Shown piece by piece: positions 16,260-26,420 of a stretch of DNA of 64,000 nucleotides (the first letter of the stretch is position 1; each line of letters begins with the position of its first letter). Position numbers and translations under genes: made by a program. The stretch is taken from NCBI RefSeq assembly GCF_042660285.1, contig NZ_JBHSTP010000001.1, positions 558,001 through 622,000 on the forward strand, in the 5' to 3' direction. This DNA is from Luethyella okanaganae (GTDB lineage: Bacteria; Actinomycetota; Actinomycetes; Actinomycetales; Microbacteriaceae). The notes under the pieces are model-generated. The model did not search any database. It saw only the letters and a program-made list of their open reading frames with translations, and was not told where the DNA came from.

Positions 16260-17408
16260 ATGACCTCGACCACCTCAGATCGATCGCTCGAACGCTTCTC
16301 TCCACTGCACCAGCTCCACGTCGATGCCGGCGCGAGCTTCACGGACTTCGGCGGCTGGCAGATGCCCGTGCGCTACTCGAGCGATCTCGCCGAGCACCAT
16401 GCGGTCCGCACGGCTGCAGGCATCTTCGACATCTCGCACATGGCCGAGATCGCCGTGCGTGGCAGGCAGGCTGCAGCGTTCCTCGACTTCGCCCTCTCCA
16501 GCACGCTCTCCTCGATCGCCGTCGGCCAGGCCACATACAGTCTGCTGCTGAACGAGCGGGGCGGCATCGTCGACGACCTCGTCGTCTACCGCCGCGGAGA
16601 CGACGACTACATGGTCGTCGCGAATGCGGGCAACCGCGCGGCAGCCGTCGCCGCGCTCGCCGAGCGCGCGGCGGGCTTCGAGGCGGCCGTGAGCGACGTG
16701 AGCGACGAGATCTCGCTCATCGCGGTCCAGGGGCCCAATGCTCGCGCCGTCCTCGAGGCGACCGACGGTCTCGCCGTTCACGACGGCGAACGGGGCATCG
16801 GCGAGGTCAAGTACTACTGGGCGACCCAGGCCACCTTCGCCGGACATCCGGTCTTCATCGGGCGCACCGGCTATACCGGTGAGGACGGGTTCGAACTGTA
16901 TGTCGACATCGCGGACGCTGAAGCGTTGTGGAGGGCCCTCCTGAGATCCGGTGAGGCCGGTGGGCTCGTGCCGTGCGGGCTCGCGAGTCGCGACACCCTG
17001 CGCCTCGAAGCCGGCATGCCACTCTACGGCCACGAACTCGGCGTCGACATCTTCCCGGCGCAGGTCGGCCTCGGGCGCGTCGTCGCGCTCTCCAAAGAGG
17101 GCGACTTCGTCGGACGCTCGGCGAGCGAGCGCGGACCGGACGCCGCCGCGCGGGTGCTCGTCGGGCTCGCCTCGGAAGGCCGTCGTGCCGGACGCGCAGG
17201 CTACGCCGTTTTCGCGAGTGCGGATGCGGCCGAGCCGGTCGGCGTCATCACGAGCGGTGCGCTCTCGCCGACCCTCGGTCATCCGATCGCCATGGCCTAC
17301 GTCGCGCCGGAGCTGGGCGGGCCCGGAACAGAGGTCTTCATCGACGTGCGTGGGACCCGCATCCCGGCAGCCGTCGTCACGTTGCCGTTCTACAAGCGCC
17401 AGAAGTAG
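16260..17408 (+). CDS. gcvT: Glycine cleavage system T protein (aminomethyltransferase)
   Basis: A 382-residue tetrahydrofolate-dependent aminomethyltransferase. It accepts the methylamine group carried on GcvH, releasing ammonia and making 5,10-methylene-tetrahydrofolate. Segments: SPLHQLHVDAGASFTDFGGWQMPVRY, FDISHMAEI, LNERGGIVDDLVVYR, IGRTGYTGEDGFELYV, GLASRDTLRLEAGMPLYGHEL, and a C-terminal GcvT_C barrel. AGAGGA lies six bases before ATG 16260. First gene of gcvT-gcvH-gcvP under the glycine riboswitch. Confidence 0.96.
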   Translation: MTSTTSDRSLERFSPLHQLHVDAGASFTDFGGWQMPVRYSSDLAEHHAVRTAAGIFDISHMAEIAVRGRQAAAFLDFALSSTLSSIAVGQATYSLLLNERGGIVDDLVVYRRGDDDYMVVANAGNRAAAVAALAERAAGFEAAVSDVSDEISLIAVQGPNARAVLEATDGLAVHDGERGIGEVKYYWATQATFAGHPVFIGRTGYTGEDGFELYVDIADAEALWRALLRSGEAGGLVPCGLASRDTLRLEAGMPLYGHELGVDIFPAQVGLGRVVALSKEGDFVGRSASERGPDAAARVLVGLASEGRRAGRAGYAVFASADAAEPVGVITSGALSPTLGHPIAMAYVAPELGGPGTEVFIDVRGTRIPAAVVTLPFYKRQK

Positions 17409-17447
17409 CACCACCCATCGAGAAGCACCGCCGGAGAGGAAAAACCC

Positions 17448-17819
17448 ATGGTTGACAAGACCCAACTCACGTACACCGCCGAGCACGAGTGGGTGCGCGT
17501 CGAAGGCGACACCGTTGTCATCGGCATCACCGACTACGCGGCCGACAAGCTCGGCGACGTGGTGTTCGTCGACCTTCCGGCCGTCGGTTCGACCGTTGTG
17601 AACGGCGCCGTCGTCGGCGAGATCGAGTCGACCAAGTCGGTCGGCGAGCTCTTCGCTCCGATCGACGGCATCGTCACCGCCGTCAACGGCGAGGTCGTCG
17701 CGCGTCCGGAACTCGTCAATACCGACCCGTTCGGCGAAGGCTGGCTCATCGCGGTCTCCGTCGAGGCGCTCCCCGCGATGCTCAGCTACGACGAGTACGC
17801 CGCGCTCGTCGGGGAGTAG
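17448..17819 (+). CDS. gcvH: Glycine cleavage system H protein
   Basis: A 123-residue lipoyl carrier protein that shuttles the aminomethyl group between GcvP, GcvT and the L protein. The lipoylation site is K63 in VVGEIESTKSVGELFAP, preceded by GDVVFVDLPAVG and followed by the second beta-hairpin with NTDPFGEGWLIAV. Full length for the family. A GGAGAGG ribosome binding site precedes ATG 17448; gcvP follows after 24 bp. Confidence 0.97.
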   Translation: MVDKTQLTYTAEHEWVRVEGDTVVIGITDYAADKLGDVVFVDLPAVGSTVVNGAVVGEIESTKSVGELFAPIDGIVTAVNGEVVARPELVNTDPFGEGWLIAVSVEALPAMLSYDEYAALVGE

Positions 17820-17843
17820 TGCGACGGATTGGGTAACGCAGCA

Positions 17844-20765
<2,922 letters not shown>

Positions 20766-20948
20766 GATCCAGTCGTAGAAAGGCCGGAAGGGAAGCCATC
20801 GCAGCCAGGGGAGGCCGCCTCGCACAGAATTGGCCTCCTGTCTGCGCGATGGCCTCCCGTCAGGCCGCCGGATGCCGCGGGCCGATGAGGCAACGCAAGC
20901 AGCCGTGGTCGGGCCACCGTTGTTGGCCCAACCACTCTGCATACGTTC
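20766..20948. other. Gap between convergent gcvP and the secreted-peptide gene
   Basis: No gene is supported here. It holds GGAGGCC at 20810 and its complement GGCCTCC at 20832, which could form a seven-base-pair hairpin with a 15-base loop, and a further GGCCTCC nearby. No T run follows. Confidence 0.4.
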
Positions 20949-21179
20949 CTATGAGCGCCAGTGCAAGAAATAGCTATGGAGCACGGCGTCGTAGTAGCAG
21001 CCGCTGAGGATGGTGGCTCCGTGAGCCCGCAAGTCCGCCCGCGTGACATTGCATGTCAACCAGGTCGCATAGCTTGCAGAGCCCCCTCCCGCGAAGGCCG
21101 GAGTAGCTACTCCGAAGAGCGCCGCCCACACGACTGTTGCCCCCACCAAGGCGCTGGTGGCCGTTCTCTTGATTTTCAA
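20949..21179 (-). CDS. Small secreted two-cysteine peptide of unknown function
   Basis: A 76-residue precursor. Basic start (KIKR), hydrophobic core SALVGATVVWAALFGVA and cleavage site TPAFA before GGGSASYATW make a standard Sec signal peptide; the mature part is about 46 residues with two cysteines 19 apart (LTC...SGC) and an aromatic tail ending SYFLHWRS. The start is taken as TTG 21179: GGGGG lies five bases upstream. A second near-identical copy of this ribosome site and TTG lies 21 bp upstream in the same frame. It is downstream of a CPBP protease gene. No family was recognised; a bacteriocin, signal or surface peptide are all possible. Confidence 0.6.
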   Translation of the reverse strand: MKIKRTATSALVGATVVWAALFGVATPAFAGGGSASYATWLTCNVTRADLRAHGATILSGCYYDAVLHSYFLHWRS

Positions 21180-21210
21180 GATGTCCCCCGTGATCTTCAA
21201 GATGTCCCCC
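21171..21210. repeat. Duplicated ribosome site and start codon of the secreted peptide
   Basis: Two 19-bp units, 21171-21189 and 21192-21210, identical but for one base and 21 bp apart start to start. On the minus strand each carries GGGGGACATCTTGAA, that is, a G-rich ribosome site, five bases, then TTG. Because 21 is a multiple of three the two starts are in frame (ILKIT... and ILKIK...). Confidence 0.8.
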
Positions 21211-21333
21211 CGTTTTCTGTCTGGATGTCTCACGTTATGGTCATGCAGAGAAGCGCCCAAGTCGTCCGTTCGGCCGACTTGTCGATTCATCGTGAGTGTT
21301 TTAGCCTGGCCTTCCGCCCTGTGTGTTTGGCGC

Positions 21334-22101
21334 TCAGCCCTCGCCCTGAGTCACGGCGAAAAAGCCCGGCCACCATGCCACGGCGAGCGGGTACCCCACG
21401 AACGAGACGATGTCGATGAGCCAGTGCGCGACAACGAGGGGCATGGTCCGTCCCCACCGTGCGTAGCACCATCCGAACAGCACGCCCATCGCCATATTGC
21501 CGAAGAACGGCCCGATGCCCTGATAGAGGTGGTAGCTGCCGCGCAGTGCCGCGCTCGACAGGATGATCGTCCAGCGCGACCAGCCGAGTTCGCGAAGCCG
21601 GGTGAACAGGTAACCGATCGCGATGATCTCTTCGCTGAGCGCCGCCCGCACCGCGGACAGCACGAGAATCGGGATGGTCCACCAGTGCGGGTCGACCGGC
21701 GACGCGACGATCGGCACGGTGATGCCGATCGCCTTGCCTGCGAGGTAGAACAGGATGCCCGGGACGCCGATCACGAGCAGGAGCGCGAGTCCTCCGGCTG
21801 TGTCCTTGCCCGGCCTGCTCAGGTCGAAGCCGATGCGTCTGAAGGGACTCCCGCCCGGCTGCCAGAGCAGATAGAGCACGAGGGCGACGACGAACAGGCC
21901 GAAGAACACGTCCAGGAACTGGTAGCTGAAGTCGAGCCACTCACGTTGCGAGCGTGAGGCGTTGAGGCTTGCCGACTGCTCGGACAATGGGGTTCCGGCG
22001 GTGAGCCTTGCCACGATCGAGACGATCGAATAGACCGCGGACGCTCCGAGCGAGAGCCCGAGGACGATGACGATCTCGAGCCGGAGCCGCGTGCGCGTCA
22101 C
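21334..22101 (-). CDS. CPBP-family intramembrane metalloprotease
   Basis: A 255-residue membrane protein of the CPBP (Abi, CAAX-protease and bacteriocin-processing) family with about seven to eight helices. Family motifs: SEEIIAIGYLFTRLRELGWS (motif 1 with paired glutamates), RGSYHLYQG (motif 2 histidine), and AHWLIDIVSFVGY (motif 3 histidine). The usual arginine of motif 1 is absent. The GTG at 22101 overlaps the stop of the DCC-protein gene as GTGA, fixing the start and indicating co-translation. It lies 155 bp upstream of the small secreted peptide on the same strand. Some relatives process or confer immunity to peptides; that role here is inference. Confidence 0.85.
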   Translation of the reverse strand: MTRTRLRLEIVIVLGLSLGASAVYSIVSIVARLTAGTPLSEQSASLNASRSQREWLDFSYQFLDVFFGLFVVALVLYLLWQPGGSPFRRIGFDLSRPGKDTAGGLALLLVIGVPGILFYLAGKAIGITVPIVASPVDPHWWTIPILVLSAVRAALSEEIIAIGYLFTRLRELGWSRWTIILSSAALRGSYHLYQGIGPFFGNMAMGVLFGWCYARWGRTMPLVVAHWLIDIVSFVGYPLAVAWWPGFFAVTQGEG

Positions 22102-22490
22102 CGTGCGGCACCTCCGACCCGGCAGGCGGGCGTTCCACCGGGGAGCCGGTACCGGTACTTCGCCACGAGCGTGTAGCCGAGTGCGGCGATCCAGGACCAC
22201 GGCGGCACCGTCATGAGCCAACCGACGGCGCGCAGGGCCGGGGCGTCCTGGTGGCGCAGGAGCGCCGATACGGCGAGATGTCCGCCGTATCGGCGCGTCG
22301 GAGTGAGGAGCCACACGCGCGCTGCCGCATCGGCGGAGGTCAGCCCGTGCTCGTCGAGCGGAGTCCACTGATACGGCATGGCCTCTGGCATGGCCGGTAG
22401 CGCACGCTGCAGCCAGCCGACGGCCGTCGTGCAGAAGCCGCAGTCGCCGTCGAAGACGAGGAGGGCACCGGAAGATGCTGCGCTTGGCAT
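22098..22490 (-). CDS. Thiol-disulfide oxidoreductase of the DCC family (DUF393)
   Basis: A 130-residue DCC-family protein, named for its conserved N-terminal motif, here VFDGDCGFCTTAVGWL, which gives a CxxC redox pair near residues 17-20. The rest follows the family: a short thioredoxin-like segment, RYGGHLAVSALLR, and C-terminal RYRLPGGTPACRV. The biochemical role of the family is uncertain; redox activity is presumed. It overlaps the CPBP protease gene by four bases. The mature secreted peptide encoded downstream has two cysteines, so a redox partner role is conceivable but unproven. Confidence 0.82.
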   Translation of the reverse strand: MPSAASSGALLVFDGDCGFCTTAVGWLQRALPAMPEAMPYQWTPLDEHGLTSADAAARVWLLTPTRRYGGHLAVSALLRHQDAPALRAVGWLMTVPPWSWIAALGYTLVAKYRYRLPGGTPACRVGGAAR

Positions 22491-22571
22491 GCTCTCATCT
22501 TCGCACCTCGTCGACGACGCGTCGCCACGATGTCGACGGGAGCCGCCGCCGCTGCGAGATGTGAATAGATG

Positions 22572-22591
22572 CATGAAACCAATGTTTCGTG
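22572..22591. promoter_or_regulatory. Palindrome between the DCC gene and the ABC operon
   Basis: A 20-bp inverted repeat of the form CAnGAAAC-NNNN-GTTTCnTG, in a relatively AT-rich patch of the 250-bp divergent gap, 82 bp from the DCC start and 150 bp from the ABC binding-protein start. It looks like a dimeric repressor site; no regulator gene is adjacent. The remaining gap contains no gene. Confidence 0.45.
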
Positions 22592-22740
22592 CAGAAAAAT
22601 CTGGAGCAAGGTTGCTGCTCGGTAACGTTTGATCGGCTGGTTTGCGGATGTAAGCAGTCCTCCTTAGTCTCGTTTCTAACCTGGCGCGACAGCGTGGCCA
22701 CAAACTGTGCTGTCGTCGCCCCTTTTGCACAGGAGGAAAA

Positions 22741-24360
22741 TTGAAGATCAAGAGATTTGGCGTTGCCGCCATTGCTCTGGCAGCGGCGGGTGCTTTGACC
22801 CTGTCCGGCTGCGCTACCGGTGGTGGAGGCTCCTCGACCAAGGGCAGCTCCTCGGCCATCATCACCGTCAACGGGACTGAACCCCAGAACCCGCTGGTCC
22901 CGGCTATCACCAACGAGGTCGGCGGTGGAAAGATCCTCGACTCGATCTTCGCCGGTCTGGTCTACTACGACGCCTTAGGTGCTCCCGTCAACGATGTCGC
23001 GGAGTCGATCACGACGGACGACGCGAAGAACTACACCATCAAGATCAAGGGTGACCAGAAGTTCACCAACGGTGAGAAGGTCACGGCGAAGTCCTTCGTC
23101 GATGCGTGGAACTACACTTCGCAGGCAGAGGGTCAGACATTTGCCGGCAGCTACTTCTTCTCATCGATCGCAGGATACGAGGATGCCGCCGCCGCAAAAC
23201 TCACCGGGCTCAAAGTCGTTGATGACACGACGTTTACCGTTGAGCTCTCTCAGTCAGAGTCCGACTTCCCGCTGCGTCTCGGCTATTCCGCGTTCTTCCC
23301 ACTGCCCGAGGCGGCGTTCAAGGACATCGCGGCCTTCGGTGAGAACCCCATCGGCAACGGTCCGTACATGTTCGCGAGCGACAAGGCGTGGGCGCACAAC
23401 GAGAAGATCGAACTCGTCGCGAACCCCGACTACAACGGTGACCGCAAGGCCCAGAACGGCGGCGTGACCTTCGTTCTGTACTCGAGCGAGGACGCGTCCT
23501 ACGCCGACCTGCTCTCCGGCAACCTGGACATCCTGGACTCGATCCCGGCCAGCTCCCTCGGCAGCTACCAGGCCGACCTCGGCGACCGCGCGGTCAACCA
23601 GCCCGCGGCCATCTTCCAGTCGTTCACGATCCCGGCGCGCCTGCCGCATTTCGGCGGCGAGGAAGGACGGCTCCGCCGTGCCGCGCTCTCGATGGCGATC
23701 AACCGCGACGAGATCACCAAGGTGATCTTCAACGAGACCCGCACCCCGGCGCACGACTTCACCTCGCCCGTCATCGACGGCTACTCGGACAGCCTCGCCG
23801 GCTCCGAGGTGCTCAAGTACAACCCGGATGAGGCCAAGAAGCTGTGGGCCAAGGCCGACGCCATCTCGCCGTGGACCGGCACCTTCCAGATCGGCTACAA
23901 TGCCGACTCGAGCCACCAGGCCTGGGTCGACGCCGTGACCAACGGATTCAAGAACGTTCTCGGCATCGACGCCTCCGGCGCCCCGGTTCCGACGTTCGCC
24001 GAGTTCCGCACCTCCGTGACCGACCGCGCCATCCAGACCGCGTTCCGCACCGGTTGGCAGGCCGACTACCCGGCCCTGTACAACTTCCTCGGCCCGCTCT
24101 ACGGCACGGGTGCCGGTTCGAACGACGGCGACTACTCGAACCCCGAGTTCGATGCCCTGCTGAAGAAGGGTCTCGCCGAGACCGACCTCAAGACGGCCAA
24201 CAAGGTCTTCCAGGACGCTCAGGTGATCCTGCTCAAGGATCTGCCCGCCATCCCGCTGTGGTACGCCACGGTCAACGGCGGCTACGGCGAGGCCGTGAGC
24301 AACGTTCAGTTCGGTTGGAACTCGGTCCCGCTCTACTATGAGGTGACCAAGAGCGAGTAA
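22741..24360 (+). CDS. Peptide ABC transporter substrate-binding lipoprotein (family 5)
   Basis: A 539-residue DppA/OppA-like binding protein. Signal sequence KIKRFGVAAIALAAAGALTLSGC ends in a lipobox, so the mature protein is a lipid-anchored surface receptor. The family 5 fold is seen in GGGKILDSIFAGLVYYD, GENPIGNGPYMF, and LRRAALSMAINRDEI. Closest type is an actinobacterial oligopeptide receptor. The start is TTG 22741, with a full AGGAGG five bases upstream and no better codon. It heads a five-component importer (binding protein, two permeases, fused double ATPase); a strong hairpin after it probably keeps its mRNA more abundant than that of the permeases. Confidence 0.93.
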   Translation: MKIKRFGVAAIALAAAGALTLSGCATGGGGSSTKGSSSAIITVNGTEPQNPLVPAITNEVGGGKILDSIFAGLVYYDALGAPVNDVAESITTDDAKNYTIKIKGDQKFTNGEKVTAKSFVDAWNYTSQAEGQTFAGSYFFSSIAGYEDAAAAKLTGLKVVDDTTFTVELSQSESDFPLRLGYSAFFPLPEAAFKDIAAFGENPIGNGPYMFASDKAWAHNEKIELVANPDYNGDRKAQNGGVTFVLYSSEDASYADLLSGNLDILDSIPASSLGSYQADLGDRAVNQPAAIFQSFTIPARLPHFGGEEGRLRRAALSMAINRDEITKVIFNETRTPAHDFTSPVIDGYSDSLAGSEVLKYNPDEAKKLWAKADAISPWTGTFQIGYNADSSHQAWVDAVTNGFKNVLGIDASGAPVPTFAEFRTSVTDRAIQTAFRTGWQADYPALYNFLGPLYGTGAGSNDGDYSNPEFDALLKKGLAETDLKTANKVFQDAQVILLKDLPAIPLWYATVNGGYGEAVSNVQFGWNSVPLYYEVTKSE

Positions 24361-24401
24361 TCGTTCGCATCGACCGGTGAGAGTTCTCTCTTAGCCGCTC
24401 C

Positions 24402-24432
24402 GTGGGGCGGCAGCTATCAGCTGCCGCCCCAC
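24402..24432 (+). terminator. Strong hairpin between binding-protein and permease genes
   Basis: A perfect 14-base-pair stem (GTGGGGCGGCAGCT with AGCTGCCGCCCCAC) and a three-base loop, 42 bp after the binding-protein stop. No T run follows, so it is better read as an mRNA-stabilising or partial-termination element. Confidence 0.7.
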
Positions 24433-24547
24433 GTACACGCTCGTACCAGCTTGCGGCGCTACCGCGCTACCCTTGACTGATCGAGCCGGAAACACAGATT
24501 GGTTCACCGACGCATGTCCTCCCAACCCCCTAGCGCCACCTGATCTC

Positions 24548-25477
24548 GTGGGCGGCTATATTTTTCGCCGAGTCCTGCAGGCGGTGCCTGTTCTCCTCGG
24601 GACAACGTTCCTCATCTACTTCATGGTCTTCGCCATGCCGGGCGACCCCATCGTCGCCTTGTTCGGCGACAAGACCCCGTCTCCCCAGGTCCTTGAGGCT
24701 GTGCGTGAACGATACAACCTCGATAAACCGTTCATCGTGCAGTATTTCATCTACCTCGGCGGCATCTTCCGCGGCGACTTCGGAATCTCCTTCTCAGGAC
24801 AAGCCGTGAGCGATATTCTCGTCAAGACCTTCCCGGTCACACTGCGCCTCGCGGCCCTCGCCGTGTTCTTCGAAATGGTCGCCGGCATCACGATCGGCCT
24901 CGTGAGCGGTCTGCGCAAGGGCAAGTTCTTCGACGCAAGCGCGCTCGTCGTCAGCCTGATCCTCATCTCGCTGCCGATCTTCGTACTCGCGTTCACCCTG
25001 CAGTACCTGCTCGGCATCAAGCTCGGCTGGTTCCGGGCGACGGTGAGTTCCGGGGCTCCGCTCCAGGATCTGATTCTGCCGGCCATCGTGCTCGCATCGA
25101 TCAGCTTCGCCCAGATCGTCCGACTGACACGGTCGTCAGTCATCGAGACGAGCGGCCAGGACTTCGTACGCACCGCCGCGAGCAAGGGCCTCAGCCGTCG
25201 GCGGATCATCCCCGTGCACATCCTGCGCAACTCGCTCATCCCCGTCGTCACCTATCTCGCCGTCGACTTCGGCACGCTCATGGTGGGTGCGACGGTCACC
25301 GAGGGCATCTTCAACGTCCCGGGTGTCGGACGAACGTTGTACCAGGCCATCCTCAAGGGTGAAGGCCCGACGGTGGTGTCCTTCGTCACCGTGATGGTGC
25401 TCATCTACCTCGTCGTGAATCTCCTGGTGGACTTGTTCTATGCCGTGCTCGACCCAAGGATCCGCTATGCCAAGTAA
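24548..25477 (+). CDS. Peptide ABC transporter permease, DppB type
   Basis: A 309-residue integral membrane permease with six helices. The N terminus GGYIFRRVLQAVPVLLGTTFLIYFMVFAMPGDP is the hallmark of DppB/OppB proteins, and the EAA loop that contacts the ATPase is SGQDFVRTAASKGLSRRRIIPVHILRNSLIPV. The GTG at 24548 gives the family's usual N terminus; in-frame TTG 24473 would add 25 unrelated residues. Its end overlaps the next permease gene by 11 bases. Confidence 0.92.
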   Translation: MGGYIFRRVLQAVPVLLGTTFLIYFMVFAMPGDPIVALFGDKTPSPQVLEAVRERYNLDKPFIVQYFIYLGGIFRGDFGISFSGQAVSDILVKTFPVTLRLAALAVFFEMVAGITIGLVSGLRKGKFFDASALVVSLILISLPIFVLAFTLQYLLGIKLGWFRATVSSGAPLQDLILPAIVLASISFAQIVRLTRSSVIETSGQDFVRTAASKGLSRRRIIPVHILRNSLIPVVTYLAVDFGTLMVGATVTEGIFNVPGVGRTLYQAILKGEGPTVVSFVTVMVLIYLVVNLLVDLFYAVLDPRIRYAK

Positions 25478-26420
25478 CACACGCCCGACCCAGGGGCACT
25501 TTGTCGCGCCCCTGGAGGAAACACCCCTCGTCGCGATCGACTCGGTCAAGACCGATGGCAAGCCGTCGAATCTCTGGATCGACGCCTGGCACGATGTCCG
25601 CAAGCGGCCTATGTTCTGGATCTCGTCCGCTCTGATCCTGCTCGTCGTCATCGTCGCGCTGTTCCCGGGCCTATTCACGCAGGTCGCTCCGAATGACGGC
25701 TGCCTGCTGGCCAACAGCAACGGCGCCCCTGTCGCGGGGCACCCGCTCGGCTTCAACAAGCAGGGCTGCGATATCTACTCGCGCATCATCCACGGAACGT
25801 CGACATCGCTCTCGGTCGGCATCATCGTGACCGTGCTCGTGGCTGCCCTCGGAATCGTCTTCGGCGCATTCGCGGGCTTCTACGGCGGCTGGATCGACTC
25901 GGTGCTCTCCCGTGTCGGCGACATCTTCTTCTCGATCCCCTACATCCTCGCCGCCGTCGTCATCATGTCGGTCTTCTCCCGGTACCGGAGCGTGCTGATC
26001 ATCTCCTTGGCGATCGGCCTCTTCGCGTGGCCGTCGACGGCTCGTGTGCTGAGAGCGGAGATCCTGCGCGTCAAGAACTCCGACTTCGTCATGGCCGCGA
26101 CCGCGCTCGGTGTCTCGCGCTTCCGGATCCTGCTGCGTCACGTGCTGCCGAACTCGATCGCCCCGGTGATCGTCGTCACCACGATCTCGCTCGCTGCGGC
26201 CATCGTCGCGGAGGCGACGCTGTCCTTCCTCGGTGTCGGTCTGCCGTCCACCGTGATGTCGTGGGGCAACGACATCAGCCAGGCGCAGTCCGATCTGCGC
26301 ACGGCGCCGCAGGTTCTCATCTACCCCTCGATCGCACTCTCTGTGACCGTGCTGAGTTTCATCATGCTCGGCGAGGTCGTCCGCGACGCGCTTGACCCGA
26401 AAGCGAGGGCTCAACGGTGA
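25467..26420 (+). CDS. Peptide ABC transporter permease, DppC type
   Basis: A 317-residue permease with a 50-residue cytoplasmic N terminus and six helices, including FWISSALILLVVIVALFPGLFTQVAPNDGC. The large periplasmic loop DGCLLANSNGAPVAGHPLGFNKQGCDIYSRIIHGTSTSL and the EAA loop NSDFVMAATALGVSRFRILLRHVLPNSIAPV are typical of DppC/OppC. ATG 25467 lies inside the end of the upstream permease gene and its stop overlaps the ATPase GTG by four bases, so the genes are translationally coupled. Confidence 0.93.
   Translation: MPSNTRPTQGHFVAPLEETPLVAIDSVKTDGKPSNLWIDAWHDVRKRPMFWISSALILLVVIVALFPGLFTQVAPNDGCLLANSNGAPVAGHPLGFNKQGCDIYSRIIHGTSTSLSVGIIVTVLVAALGIVFGAFAGFYGGWIDSVLSRVGDIFFSIPYILAAVVIMSVFSRYRSVLIISLAIGLFAWPSTARVLRAEILRVKNSDFVMAATALGVSRFRILLRHVLPNSIAPVIVVTTISLAAAIVAEATLSFLGVGLPSTVMSWGNDISQAQSDLRTAPQVLIYPSIALSVTVLSFIMLGEVVRDALDPKARAQR

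Noticed and set aside
20949..21179. Calling the small peptide a lactococcin 972-type bacteriocin
   Set aside because: Size and signal are compatible, but it lacks the conserved features of that family and there is no ABC exporter next to it, only the CPBP protease.
24402..24432. Calling the hairpin a true Rho-independent terminator
   Set aside because: No T run follows, and the permease and ATPase genes downstream would lack a convincing promoter of their own.
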